This document shows positions 45,017 through 57,500 of a stretch of DNA of 64,000 bases, piece by piece. The position numbers were made by a program, and so were the translations under genes. The stretch is taken from positions 1 through 64,000 of the forward strand of contig NZ_CTDX01000013.1 of assembly GCF_001375515.1 (NCBI RefSeq), in the 5' to 3' direction. This stretch comes from Bacillus kwashiorkori (GTDB lineage Bacteria; Bacillota; Bacilli; Bacillales; Caldibacillaceae). The notes under the pieces are model-generated. The model worked only from the letters and a program-made list of their open reading frames with translations. It ran no database searches and was not told the DNA's origin. Numbering within the stretch: position 1 is the stretch's first letter; each line of letters begins with the position of its first letter.

Positions 45017-45232
45017 TTGAAAAAAGGAATTGTTGATCGTTTTGAAGGTGATTGGGTTATCATCGAAATCGATGGAAAAACGTACAATATTGAAAAAAGT
45101 AAAGTCCATCCCCATGTAAAAGTGGATGACGTGGTAATTTTAATGGATGAACAATGGAGAACAGATGAAGCAGAAACACGGGCAAGAAGTAAGCAAATAA
45201 AACAACTAATGGATAGTGTTTGGGATGATTAA
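45017..45232 (+). CDS. DUF3006 family protein
   Basis: This 71-residue protein starts KKGIVDRFEGDWVIIEIDG and ends in an acidic/basic helix finishing VWDD, the DUF3006 pattern: a small beta-barrel plus a helical tail. Genes of this family often sit beside ComEC-like MBL hydrolases, as here (88 bp downstream), suggesting a shared role. The TTG start follows GATGGTGG by five bases; an ATG four codons earlier is possible. Confidence 0.82.
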   Translation: MKKGIVDRFEGDWVIIEIDGKTYNIEKSKVHPHVKVDDVVILMDEQWRTDEAETRARSKQIKQLMDSVWDD

Positions 45233-45253
45233 CAAGTGGAGCGGGTATATTTA

Positions 45254-46597
45254 TTATGCCCGCCCATTTTTTCCAATTACATTGTATATTAAGATAACAA
45301 CGACAACAATACTTACTGGCATTAACCAACCTAACCCTTTATCGTAAAGTGGTAAATACCTACTATATAAATCGATGATTCTTTCTAATAGACGAAAATA
45401 GTCAATGCTTAAAGAACGATATAGCTCCTTCAGACCGTCAACAATACTTATAAAAAATGTTACAGTTGCTGTTAAAATGTAAAGCAGTTTCTTAGTTTTG
45501 ATAAACGGAGCGATAAAGGTAATTAAAATGAGAACAATTGCTAATGGATATAAGAACATTAAAATTGGCACTGAATACTTCACAATGTTTGCTAACCCAA
45601 AGTTTGCGATAATAAACGATATAAGCGAAAAAAGGATAGCGAATTTTTTATAGCTGATTTTCGGAATTAACATATGAAAATATTCACTACATGCATTTAC
45701 AAGACCGATACTAGTCGTTAAACAGGCTAAAATAATTGTAACAGATAACAACAACGTTCCTAATTTTCCAAAATAAAAAATTGAAACTTCACTTAACACT
45801 TGTCCTCCAGTATCAAGTATTCCAAGCTTTTCCGTACTAATCGCTCCTAAATAAGAAATTCCAACATAAATAAGCCCTAGTAAAATGGCTGCAATGACAC
45901 TAGCCTTGGCCGTTAATGTTAAAATATTTTTTTTAGAAGTAATTTCTTTGGAACGAATTGCATTGATAACAATAATTCCAAAGACGAGAGATGCTAAAGC
46001 ATCCATCGTATTATAACCTTCCAAAAATCCAGAAAGAAATGCCCCATTCATATATGATTGAACAGGTTCTTGAAATTTCCCCATCGGATTAATAATTGCC
46101 ATGATAATTAGAGCGAAAATTAAGATAATGATGATTGGTGAAAGTTTTTTCCCGACAGTATCAACTAATTTTACTGGATTTAAGGAAATCAACAATGTAG
46201 CACTAAAAAAGAGTAATGAAAAAATGAATAATGCAGAACTCCCAGAAATAAAAGGGGCTATGCCAATTTCATATGCTACCGCACTAGTTCTAGGCAATGC
46301 AAAAAATGGTCCTATCGTTAAGTATAGTAGTGCGGTAAATAGTATCCCATAAATTGGGTGTACTTTACTCGCCAACTCTTGTAAATTACTGCTACCTGAT
46401 AAACCTATTGCCATAATACCTAAAAATGGTAACCCGACCCCTGTTATTAAAAAGCCCCCGAGTGCTTTTGGCAGGCTTTCTCCAGCTAATTGTCCTAAAG
46501 TGGCTGGAAAAATTAAGTTCCCTGCCCCGAAAAATAAAGCAAATAACATAATTCCTACAAAAAAATATAATGAAAAGCTAGTTTTTGATTTTTGCAT
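45254..46597 (-). CDS. brnQ: Branched-chain amino acid carrier BrnQ
   Basis: This 447-residue, 12-helix sodium symporter for leucine, isoleucine and valine has the BrnQ start FVGIMLFALFFGAGNLIFP, followed by TGVGLPFLGI and an ARTSAVAYEIGI-like segment. No T-box or CodY-like leader was recognised. ATG start with GGAGG five bases upstream; the 12-codon extension lacks a site. It is convergent with the DUF3006 gene, 21 bp away. Confidence 0.93.
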   Translation of the reverse strand: MQKSKTSFSLYFFVGIMLFALFFGAGNLIFPATLGQLAGESLPKALGGFLITGVGLPFLGIMAIGLSGSSNLQELASKVHPIYGILFTALLYLTIGPFFALPRTSAVAYEIGIAPFISGSSALFIFSLLFFSATLLISLNPVKLVDTVGKKLSPIIIILIFALIIMAIINPMGKFQEPVQSYMNGAFLSGFLEGYNTMDALASLVFGIIVINAIRSKEITSKKNILTLTAKASVIAAILLGLIYVGISYLGAISTEKLGILDTGGQVLSEVSIFYFGKLGTLLLSVTIILACLTTSIGLVNACSEYFHMLIPKISYKKFAILFSLISFIIANFGLANIVKYSVPILMFLYPLAIVLILITFIAPFIKTKKLLYILTATVTFFISIVDGLKELYRSLSIDYFRLLERIIDLYSRYLPLYDKGLGWLMPVSIVVVVILIYNVIGKNGRA

Positions 46598-46906
46598 TAG
46601 TCCCTCCAAATACTTACGTAACAAAAATATCAACTTTCATTGATCCCAATTACTATTATCCATATGCACTCATGGTACCATTTGTAATCTTCTACACACA
46701 CCATTAAATATAATACACCTTTGCACAAAAAAATTCTAGATGGTGCCTGTCCCCAACGATTACAAATATTATGAATAATTCGGATTTATAGGTGCCTGAC
46801 CCTAAAGATTAATGATTATTTGTCACTCAAATTATTGTTAAAATTTCTCATTTAGAGTAACATATTGTTATGTAAAAATTATCGTGAATATAGGAGTTGT
46901 TGAAAA
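46598..46906. other. Intergenic region with two short GGTGCCTG repeats
   Basis: GGTGCCTGTCCCC (46745-46757) and GGTGCCTGACCCT (46792-46804) occur 47 bp apart in a gap of about 300 bp between divergent brnQ and ppaC. They look like ends of a small dispersed element. No gene is present. Confidence 0.45.
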
Positions 46907-47842
46907 ATGGAGAAAATTTTAGTTTTTGGTCATAAAAATCCAGATACTGATTCCATTTGTTCAAGTGTCGCATATGCAGACTTGAAAAAAGAATTAGGCT
47001 TAAATACAGAGGCAGTTCGTTTAGGTGAAATTAATGGTGAAACAGAGTATGCCTTAAATTATTTCAATATAGAGGCTCCTCGTTTCGTTGAAAAAGTAAC
47101 GAAGGAAGCAAAAAATGTTATTTTAGTGGATCATAACGAACGCCAACAAAGTGCAGATGATATTGACCAAGCTCATATTTTAGAAGTAATCGATCATCAT
47201 CGCATTGCAAATTTTGAAACAGCGGATCCACTTTATTACCGTGCTGAACCAGTTGGCTGCACTGCAACAATTATTAACAAACTATATAAAGAAAATGGGG
47301 TCAACATTCGTAAAGAAATAGCTGGACTTTTATTATCAGCAATTATTTCTGATTCACTTTTATTTAAATCCCCTACTTGCACTGCGGAAGATAAAAAAGC
47401 AGCGGAAGAACTAGCTGCCATTGCAGAAGTAGACTTACAATCATACGGTATGGCAATGTTAAAAGCTGGTGCCAATACTACAGATAAAACGGCAGAACAA
47501 CTAATTAACTTAGATGCAAAACAATTCGGTATTGGGAAATATCAAGTAGTCGTAGCTCAAGTTAATACGGTTGACCCGAATGAACTTTTAGCTAGACAAG
47601 AAGAACTACAACAAGCAATCGAAACAACAATTAAAGTAAAAAACCTTGATTTATTCCTATTCGTAATTACTGATATTTTAAACAGTAATTCCATTGGATT
47701 ATCTTATGGACGTGAAGCTACTATCGTTGAAAAGGCTTATAAAGTGCAACTTACCGATTCCCGAGCACTTCTAGAAGGTGTCGTTTCCCGGAAAAAACAA
47801 ATTATTCCTGTCTTGACAGAAGCGTTTGAGAAATTGGTTTAA
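46907..47842 (+). CDS. ppaC: Manganese-dependent inorganic pyrophosphatase (family II)
   Basis: This 311-residue enzyme has the DHH-family motifs: [11 protein letters not shown] (metal ligands His and Asp), VDHNE, and the signature VIDHHRIAN. The DHHA2 domain (about 190-308) carries SRKKQIIP near its end, which holds the substrate-binding Arg/Lys. It hydrolyses PPi from biosynthesis in the cytoplasm. Length matches the B. subtilis PpaC. GGAG lies upstream of the ATG. It is monocistronic, with a strong terminator. Confidence 0.97.
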   Translation: MEKILVFGHKNPDTDSICSSVAYADLKKELGLNTEAVRLGEINGETEYALNYFNIEAPRFVEKVTKEAKNVILVDHNERQQSADDIDQAHILEVIDHHRIANFETADPLYYRAEPVGCTATIINKLYKENGVNIRKEIAGLLLSAIISDSLLFKSPTCTAEDKKAAEELAAIAEVDLQSYGMAMLKAGANTTDKTAEQLINLDAKQFGIGKYQVVVAQVNTVDPNELLARQEELQQAIETTIKVKNLDLFLFVITDILNSNSIGLSYGREATIVEKAYKVQLTDSRALLEGVVSRKKQIIPVLTEAFEKLV

Positions 47843-47871
47843 ATTTTTCAGTTATTTTTGTTTATTATAAT

Positions 47872-47942
47872 AAACTGCCCTAAAAAAAGAACTATCATCT
47901 GACCACCAATTAGTGGATGGGTTGCTTTAGGGCAGTTTTTTA
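47872..47942 (+). terminator. Terminator of ppaC
   Basis: AAACTGCCCTAAA / TTTAGGGCAGTTTTTT stem with a large loop and a T-run. Confidence 0.88.
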
Positions 47943-48556
47943 ATTTTGATTTTTGCTAGGTAGAATTGCTGTAGTAAAATAAATGCTTCATCCCTTTATT
48001 AGCACCTACTAGATGATTAGTCTCTTTCATAGCAAATATATAATTAGCATGATTTTTTCTCGAGAATAAATATAACTACACGATAAAACTTCAGTTAAAT
48101 ACCACTATGTACTATGAAAATATGATCATCTATAACTTCATAAATTGTCCGTGTAAATTGTCATTAATTACATAAGATTAAATTCCTAATTTTCCTCCTA
48201 ATAATTCCAGTATTCATTATTTTATCAGACTTTCCTCCTGAAATTTATCTGAAAAGAGGATAAATTTCAACAAGATAGAATAATATTATTATAGCTTTGA
48301 TAGATAATTAGAACTACAAAATTATGGGTATTGAGGGAAACTTTACCATAAGAAATTCCAATTGGAGGTGAACTCCGAAAATTCCTTAGTCAAATTCAGA
48401 CATAGGTTTTTACAACCGAATCTATCATAGCGCAAACTTTGCATAACTGCTTTATTGAAACTGTTTTCTAAGGAAGCAATTATCCACTGGGGGTGATTTT
48501 TAACTAACAACAAATAATGCCTTATCCTATAATTAATATTTTGGAGGTGCAATTCA
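47943..48556 (+). promoter_or_regulatory. Long upstream region of the giant protease gene
   Basis: About 610 bp without a gene. It contains an 11-bp perfect stem-loop at 48239-48269 (TGAAATTTATC/GATAAATTTCA) and two TTTCCTCCT tracts just before it (about 48192-48239). No clear sigma-A promoter was singled out. The region may hold control elements for the giant protease. Confidence 0.4.
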
Positions 48557-51500
48557 TTGCATAAAAAGAAAACTAAAAAACTACTTGCCTACTTTTTTAC
48601 TTTGCTCATTCTTTTCTCTAGCTTCCTTCCTGAAATCGGACATGCCCAGTCAGCAAAGAACAACCTTCCAGATCCCCAACAACAAGAAATAAGTGAAAAA
48701 GAACGCGAGCAACAATTTAAAAACAAAGATAACTCCTCAGTCGCTGACAAAACTGATCCCGAAGCAGAATTTTATAACATTTTAACAGGTTTAGGTTACT
48801 CACCAAAAATTTTAGATGGCGAACAGCCACAACAAAAAGCAAACAACACAGAAAAAATTGATAAAAACATTTATAAAAAACTGGAAAAATCAAAACAAGT
48901 AGATGTCCTGATTAAGCTAAAAAATAATGAAAACATCGCTTCTCTTTATTCAATGGCAAAACAAGCGAAAAAGCGCGAAGATCGAATAAAATTAGTGCAA
49001 GATCGTTTAAAATCGAAAGCTAATGCATCGCAAAAAGCAATCAAACAAGTGCTATCAGCTCATGAGAAAAATGGAAAGGCAAAAGTGAAAAAATCATACT
49101 GGATCTCAAACATGATTCTCGCAACTGTTGATATCGATACGATAGAAGAACTAAAAAAACGAGACGATGTTGAAACAGTAACTTTAGATAAAGTACTCAC
49201 TCTTCCAGAAGTGAAAGTGGAAAATAGTCCACCGCGCTTACCTGAATGGGGCCTTGAAAAAATTCAAGCGACAAAAGTTTGGGGTGAGTACGGAATTAGA
49301 GGTGAAGGTATTGTCGTTGGAATTATGGATACTGGTGTTGATGGCAACCACGAAGCGTTAAAACATAACTACCGCGGCCGTGATGGGAACCATCAGTATT
49401 CTTGGATTGATTTGTCTGGACATGGTTACCAATCGCCACAAGATGGAAATGGTCATGGAACTCATGTAGCTGGTACTGCGGTTGGTGGCGGTAAAGGTGA
49501 ACCAATTGGTGTCGCACCAGAAGCAGAATGGATTGCGGCGAAAATATTCTCAGATGGTGGCTCAACGACAACTTCTGCCATTCATGCAGCCTTTGAATGG
49601 TTTATGGCTCCAGGTGGCGACCCGACAAAAGCACCACATGTCGTTAATAATTCTTGGGGGAATTCCAACACATATAACACAGAGTTTTATGAGCCTGTCC
49701 AAGCTTGGATTGCCGCTGGTATCTTTCCACTATTTGCAGCAGGAAACGATGGTCCTGGATCCCAAACTATAGGAGCTCCTGGAAGCTTCATTGATTCATT
49801 TGCAGTAGGTGCAACTGATGAATATGATCAAATTGCTTATTTTTCTAGTCGTGGACCTGTTTTCTGGGAAAATGAAAATGGTGAATTAATTCGTCATATA
49901 AAACCAGATATTAGTGCACCAGGGCATTATATTTATTCCGCATGGCCGACACAATTAAGCAAAGGAAAATATAATACAATTAGCGGTACTTCGATGGCAA
50001 CACCACATGTAGCTGGTGCAATTGCTCTACTACTAAGTGCTAATCCTAACTTATCAATTAATGACATTAAAAACTTGTTAAAAAACACTGCCCGTGTAGA
50101 ACCATTTATGGGTACTGTTCCAAATGACCTATATGGTTCCGGAATCATTAACATTTATCAAGCGGTTACAGAGGCAGCTTTTGCTGGTACTTTAAAAGGG
50201 AAAGTGACTAACACAAGTGGACAACCAATTCCAGCAACATTGGAAATTCCTAGACAAAGTTTAACTTTTTCAATAAAGGACAACGGAGAATTTGAATGGA
50301 AAATCCGCGAAGGTATTCATAATGTAAAAATTTCCAGTTTTGGGTATAAGACATTAGAAACGAAAATCACCATAAAAAAAGATGCTATTACAGAAGTTGA
50401 TTGGAAATTAACAGACGCTGAAGTTTATACCATTAACGGAAATGTTAAGTTACAAGGAGATAATAAGCCAGTCCCTTATGCATTTATCCGTTTAAAAAAC
50501 ACACCGTTAAAAGCGGTAAGAACAGATGAACACGGTAATTTTGAACTGAAACAAATTCCAGTAGGAACATATGAAATGTTAGTAACTGGGGAGGGAATTC
50601 AAGGAAAATCAATTCAGTTAAATGTGACAGAAAATATGACAACTACGATAGATGTCTCCCCTTCAAATATTAATAGTAACAGAGATTGGAAGACGGCCAA
50701 CAATAATTATCAAAGAAATGCAGTCTCCTATCATGCTATTGATGTCGAACAATTAGAATTACAATGGGAATATCACTCACCGGGTAGAGGAGAAATTTTA
50801 TTTTCAACACCAGCTGTAGCTAATAATCAAGTAATCCTAACTACTGACCGGGGATGGGTCGTATCCCTCGATGCACAAACAGGGAAAGAACAATGGAGTG
50901 TTCGATTTGGACAATCTAACCGTTCGACTCCGACAATTGAAAATGGAACAATTTATGTATCAGGTGGGATGGATGGCAATATTTACGCACTAGATTTAGA
51001 AACTGGAAGAACTAAATGGGTGAAAAATATCGGTCAGCCTGCAATATATGAGTCTGCCCTTTATCATAACGATATCCTTTATGTTAGCTCTGGACTGAAT
51101 GATAATGCGAAAGTTTTTGCTCTAGATGCGAAAAATGGTACAACTATTTGGTCAAAACCATTAGGTGCGTCATCCTTTTCCAGTAGTGCCATTGGTGACA
51201 ATTACCTATACGTTGGTTCCTACGATAACCGCACATTACGTGCTTTAAATTTAGAAACGGGAGAAGAAATTTGGAAGCAGCAAATACCTAGAGAAGGTTT
51301 CGCATCGCGGATTGTTTACTATGAAGGTGACGTTTATACATTTACGTCAAACTTTGATAATGGCAGTGGGTCCTTATATGTTTTTGATGGTAGAAATGGA
51401 TCCATTAAACTGCACATTAACGATATTGGCGACCCACAAATGGCATCACCAATCATTTTTGAAGACATTATCATTGCCAGTTCATTTGCAAAACCACTTG

Positions 51501-54500
51501 TTCGCGCTTTCGATAAAAATAGTGGTGTCGAACTATGGAGTAACAAAGTAGTAGGTCAAATCTATAATACTGGGTCTATTACAGCAAATGGCATTCTCTT
51601 TTTAACTGGATTGCGCGGCCACTTATATGCAATAGATGTATATACTGGTGAAATTTTAACGGAATTTACTTTGCCTAGCTATAGCACTTCGAGTATCCCA
51701 GTCGTATCGGGATCCCTTTATGTACCACACTTAAGTGGGATTCAAAGTTATGGATCAATGGGAGAAATAATTGGAACAATCAAAGATGAAAATGGCAATC
51801 CACTGGAAGGGAAAATTACTATTATCGAAACAGGTAAAACGACTGTGGCAGATGAAAATGGAAAATTTTCCATGAAGCATTTACCAGGTACGTTTACATT
51901 AAAAGTATCTAGCTATGGAAAAAAGCAGCATATGGAGACTATTAATCTCGTTTCCGGTTATAAACATAATCAAGATTTTATTTTAACGAATGGTCAAACT
52001 GGTGAACTGACGATACTCGTGAAAGATAAACGAACAAATATACCGCTAGAAAATGTCGCAGTTGCATTGGAAGATACACCGGTTTCTGGATCAACAGATG
52101 CCAATGGTACTTTTACCTATGCCAATGTTTTTGAAGGCACTTACAATCTTCAATTAAAACTGAATGGCTATGCGGAAACAATTGAATCTATTACAATTGA
52201 ACATAACCAGCATAATGAGACGGTTATTACCTTGCAACCATATGATATTGCAGTGTTAAACGACTTCGAAAGTGAAATAACTTCCCTGTTAAATTTAAAT
52301 GGGTATTTTGCGGAGGAACGCGGCTGGGATGTTGTGAATGATCTTCACCGTTATCAAATTCTTTATTTAAATGGTGCATATACAAGCGATGGATGGAAAC
52401 CGACGGAAAGTGATGTAAAGAATTTAATTAACAAAGCGAAAGAAGCGGATGTGAGCATTATTTTCGCTGACGCCTGGGGAAATAGTTACGGTTCAATCGA
52501 ACATTTAGTGAACTATTACAATGACCCGAAAGAATACTCACAGCGATTCGGTAATCAAAAAGTACAACTGCGTGTAGATGTGGAACACCCTATTTTTACA
52601 GGATTTGAAAAAGGACAGCATCTTAATTTATATCAAGGTGATTTTGCTTGGTTTAACAACTACTCTGGGAGAAATATTGCAACCATTAGTTCTGATGCAA
52701 CTGGATATGTCGGGACAGGAGTAGCATATAAAGCTGTTTCTAACAATAGTGCCCATGTCTTATTAGCTAGTCATGCAGCATCACCATGGGTTTCACCATT
52801 ATATGATTGGTTACCAGATATGCAATCGATTTTTATCAATAGTATCGACTATTTATTAAATCCTAATTTCGGAACGATAAAAGGAACAGTAATGAATAGT
52901 GATGGCGATTCTATAGAGGCTGTAATTGAAGTTGTTGAAACAGGTGTCACTATTCCAAACGGTGCCAACTTTGAATTTTACCATGACTCTGGGGACTATA
53001 CGTTGAACGTTAGAGCATCAGGGTATAAAACAAAAACAATACCTATTACAGTGGATAAAAATATTCCTGTTGAAATATCGGTGACATTAGATAATTCAGA
53101 AGGTAGTAATCTCCAAGGAACTATCACAAATATCGTTACAAGCCAACCAGTCGATGGTGCTAATATTAGCTTACAGAAGGAAGGAGAAACTGTTTCTGAA
53201 GTTACGGCATCGACTACCGGCCACTATGAATTGTTAAATGTGGATGAAGGAAACTATCAATTAGTAGTGTCAAAGGATGGGTTTGTCACTAATAAATCTG
53301 CTGTAACAATCGAATTCGGAGTTAACACGAAGGATATCGAATTGTATCCTATGCCAAAAGTCGCGGTATATGGAGATTATTATTCCTATAATCGTAGCTT
53401 TAAAAAGTTATTTGCAGATTATGGAATCCCTGTTATAGATTTGACAGCCGCCAATGTTATTGAACAAATTGGTCAATTCGATGTGGTGTTTTTCAATGAA
53501 ATTGGTTCCACTACTCTTAATAAAACGAAATTCAATGAAATGTTAGCAGCTGCGGATAAAGCGGGTACTAGTTTAATATTTGGTGACTCCACTTATACCG
53601 ATTCACCGATCCATCAATTAGCATTAAATAGACAAGACCCGAAAGAGCGCATAGTGGTTACAAGAAGTGGAACACCAGCCGGCTACATTGTTGAAGAGGA
53701 ACATCCGATTTTTAATGACTATGAAGTAAATGACTTTATCGAATTAATGCTCCCTTCTGTAAGTCGGGTTAGTTATTTTAACGACTATAGTGGCTACTCT
53801 ATAGCTAGTCTGGCTCACCGCGGAAGTGATCCTTATGGTCATGGTGTTGCTTATAAGCCACGGACAGGTGGCAGCATTGAATTATTAATGAGTGGTCACG
53901 GATTTACTTTAGGTCATCACGGGGATCACTATACAGTTGCTGGGAAAGAAATAATGGTCAATGCAGTGCTTTGGTCAGCATTTGTTCAATTCCCTGAAAT
54001 TAACGGTACCGTGCTTGATGAAAATGGAAATCCACTTGAAGCGAATATAAAAGTTAAAGGAGAAAATTTTGCCACAGTTGCGAATGATACAGGAGAATTT
54101 AGCATTGCTATAAAAGAAGGTGATTATGAGTTAGAAGTTTCTGCCTTCGGATATGAAACGAAGACAATTCCTGTTCGGGCGAATATGACGAGTGAACCGA
54201 TCATGATCGAAATGGATGTAGACTCAACTGTTGGTACTATAAGTGGAGTTGTTGAAAATGAACAAGACGGCAACGCTATTAATAATGTTGCAATAACTGT
54301 AAGAGACTATCCACGTTCAACTGAATCAAATAACCAAGGTCGTTTTACTATTGACAAATTAATGCCTGGAACATACACACTAGAGTTTTCCGTAGACAAC
54401 TATGTAGTAAAGGAAGTTAACGTTACTGTTAGCGCTAATACGAATACCGATATTACGGTAAAGCTTAAGCCGTCTCCTACAATTGGATTAATTGTAGATT

Positions 54501-57500
54501 ACAATTCGACAGGCAATTCCTTAACTGAATATTTACAGGGGCGCGGTTATTACGTGCTAGATATGTTCTATACCGACTTAGACAAAATTGCTCACGTTGA
54601 TTTAATCATTGCAAACTCCGCTTATGATAACAGTAAAATACCGAACAAAGCTACATTTGAAGCATTTGTAAAAGAACTCGACAAAGAAAGGAAATCCATT
54701 ATTTGGACTGGTTTTACAGGTGGAAATGGCTCCATAAGATTTTTACATCAATACGAGAAAAATCCTGCTGTTGAAATTACTGGTTCAAAGCAAGGTGTTA
54801 TGGGTAGAGCATTAACAGATCATCCGATTTTTGACGGTGTTGAGCTAAATGTCCCATTCCCAGTTCCAGCAGGCTTCGGCAACTATTATGCCTTTGACGG
54901 CTATGATGGCATTACTATTGGACAATTAGAACATCCAGATGAGGGTAAAATTGGCAGTATGATCGCATACAAAGGGCGAACAACAGATTCTGTAGAAATA
55001 TTATTAGCTACGATGACTGTTAACTACCATTTTAACCCAGGTTCTAGTGGAAATTTTGATCCTGTGCGAGAAAAGATTTTAAATAATGCTATTCTATGGG
55101 CTCTTAACCAAAAGGAAAAATTAACTGGAGAAATCCACGGTCAAATTAAAAACAATCAAGGAATGGCAGTTCAAGGTACGATTAACGTTTTAGAAACTGG
55201 AAAAACAATCATTTCCGATGAAAATGGTACTTTCTACATTGGTTTACAAGAAGGAAGTTATACTTTACAAGTCGAAGCGTTTGGCCATGAAACGAAAGAT
55301 TTTACGATTAATATAAATAACGGTGATGTAATGGAAGAATTATTTGAATTACAAGCCGATGATTTAGGCAAGCTTACAGGTACAGTAAAAAATGCTACTT
55401 CAGAAACACCAATTAGCGGGGCAACCATTGAAGTATTAGGAACACCAATTAAAATAACGGCAGATGAAAATGGTTATTATGAAATTGGCGTTCCAATCGG
55501 TGAGTATGACGTGCGAGCGAGTGCACCTGGATTTACCGCAACTATTAGAGAAAACATTCGCATGGAGAAAGATGCAACGATTACCGCTGACTTTTTACTT
55601 GCAGAGGCGGAAAAAATTGCGGTTATTACTTCTTCCTACAACGAATCAAGAGTTAGGAGTTTCATAGATAGTGAAGGATATATTGCTGACTATTACACAT
55701 CTTCAGACTTATCAAACTTAATTAATAATATGAGCCAATACTCACTTATCATTTACAATAATCGCGTTTCGCAAACCGCAGAGCAATTTCGGGAACTTGT
55801 TCAAAAAGCGGATGAACAACAAGTAAGTATGATATTTAGTTCCCAATATAGTGGTGGTACGATTGGAGAACTTGTAAAAATCTTTGGTGATCCAGAAGCA
55901 GTAAGATATAATTTCGTTCCAAACCATATTAATATTAAAAAACTTGGTGAACATCCAATCTATGCCGGCATTCAAGGTGAAGAGTTTAAAGTATTACAAA
56001 AGCCACGTGAAACGGATAGTCAACAATATGCAATTTACGAAGGATATAGCGGCACAACAATTGGTGCCATATCCCATGATACTCGTGGAGTAATTGGAGA
56101 TGGAATAGGATTTTCCTTCAGAAGTGCTAATAGTGTTCATTTATTGCTTTCTGGATTTGAGATTGGTAACTATTCCATTCCAAATGAAAATTGGACACCA
56201 GAAGCGAAAGCACTTTACCGTAATGCGATTGATTGGGCAATGAATGCAAGTCTCGGGGAAATTCGTGGTACGGTTACGAATGAAAAAGGCGAACCGATTG
56301 AAAATGCAAATGTCCTTATCCCAGCCTTAGGAATGTCTACCGTCACTAACGTCAATGGAGAATACCGTTTCGGGGCAGGCACCGGTCAGTATGAAATAAA
56401 GGCAACAGCGAAAGGCTATCACGAACAAGTTCAAACGATAGAAATAACGGAACAAGGGCAAACAGTGGAAGTTAATTTTGTTCTTGAAGAAATTGAAGGA
56501 ACGGTCATTACTGGAGTCATTAAAAACAAACTTAATGATGCACATGTAAATGGTGCTTCCGTAAGTTTATATTCTCAAGAAGAGGAGACAGTACTCGATA
56601 CGGTTCAGTCAGATGATAATGGCAACTTTACTTTCACTAAATTATTGCCAGGTAATTACAAAGTCATTGTTAATGCAGAAGGGTTTGCCGCAATGGAAGT
56701 AACAACAACAGTTGGATTAGAACCTGTTCACCTAGAGATTACGTTAAGCCCTATTGACATTGCTGTTCTCGGAGATTATAACGACCATCTTGTAACATTC
56801 TTAAATCAAAATGGGTTAAATGCACAAACCGTTGACTGGTCAATACTAGGCAATGTCCATAAATATAAATTGATAGTGGTCAATACGAATAAAGGAACAA
56901 AAGAACAAATCAGTCGTCTTATTCACGAAACAGATCGACAAAAAGTAAGTCTCGTATTTCTTGGCACTTGGGGTGTCGGCGAAGGATCTATCCAGTTATT
57001 GGAAGAAACAATAGGTTATCCTGAACTTGATAATCAAGGCTACAATGAAGGACCTGTTATCTTAAAAGGTAATCAAGACCATCCGCTGTTCGCTAATTTT
57101 TCAGAAGATGTCATAGTTCATAGTGAGGGCTCTCCTTACTCCACGTTCAAAAACTATCCAGGAGTTGTCATCGGGGAAGTAGAAATGAACGGGGTGAATA
57201 AAGGTGCTAGCGTTGCTTATGAATTTAGATCTGATAAATCAATACATCTTTTACTTTCTTCCTTTGCAGTCACAAATATTATAGGACCCGATTATGGCTG
57301 GACGGAGGAAGGAAAAGCATTTTTTATTCAAGCTCTACAGTTTGCAATGAATGTGGAACAAGAAGCACCATCAGTACCAGTTTGGGACAATGCGCGAATG
57401 ATGACAGAAGATAATTTTGTCACTATCAGCGGAACGGCAAATGCTGGTGACCTAGTTCGTATTTATGAACTTAAAGGAAATAAACTGATAGAACTTGGTA

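Noticed and set aside
48343..48552. 69-codon minus-strand frame upstream of the giant protease
   Set aside because: It covers the protease leader region on the opposite strand and has no coding character.
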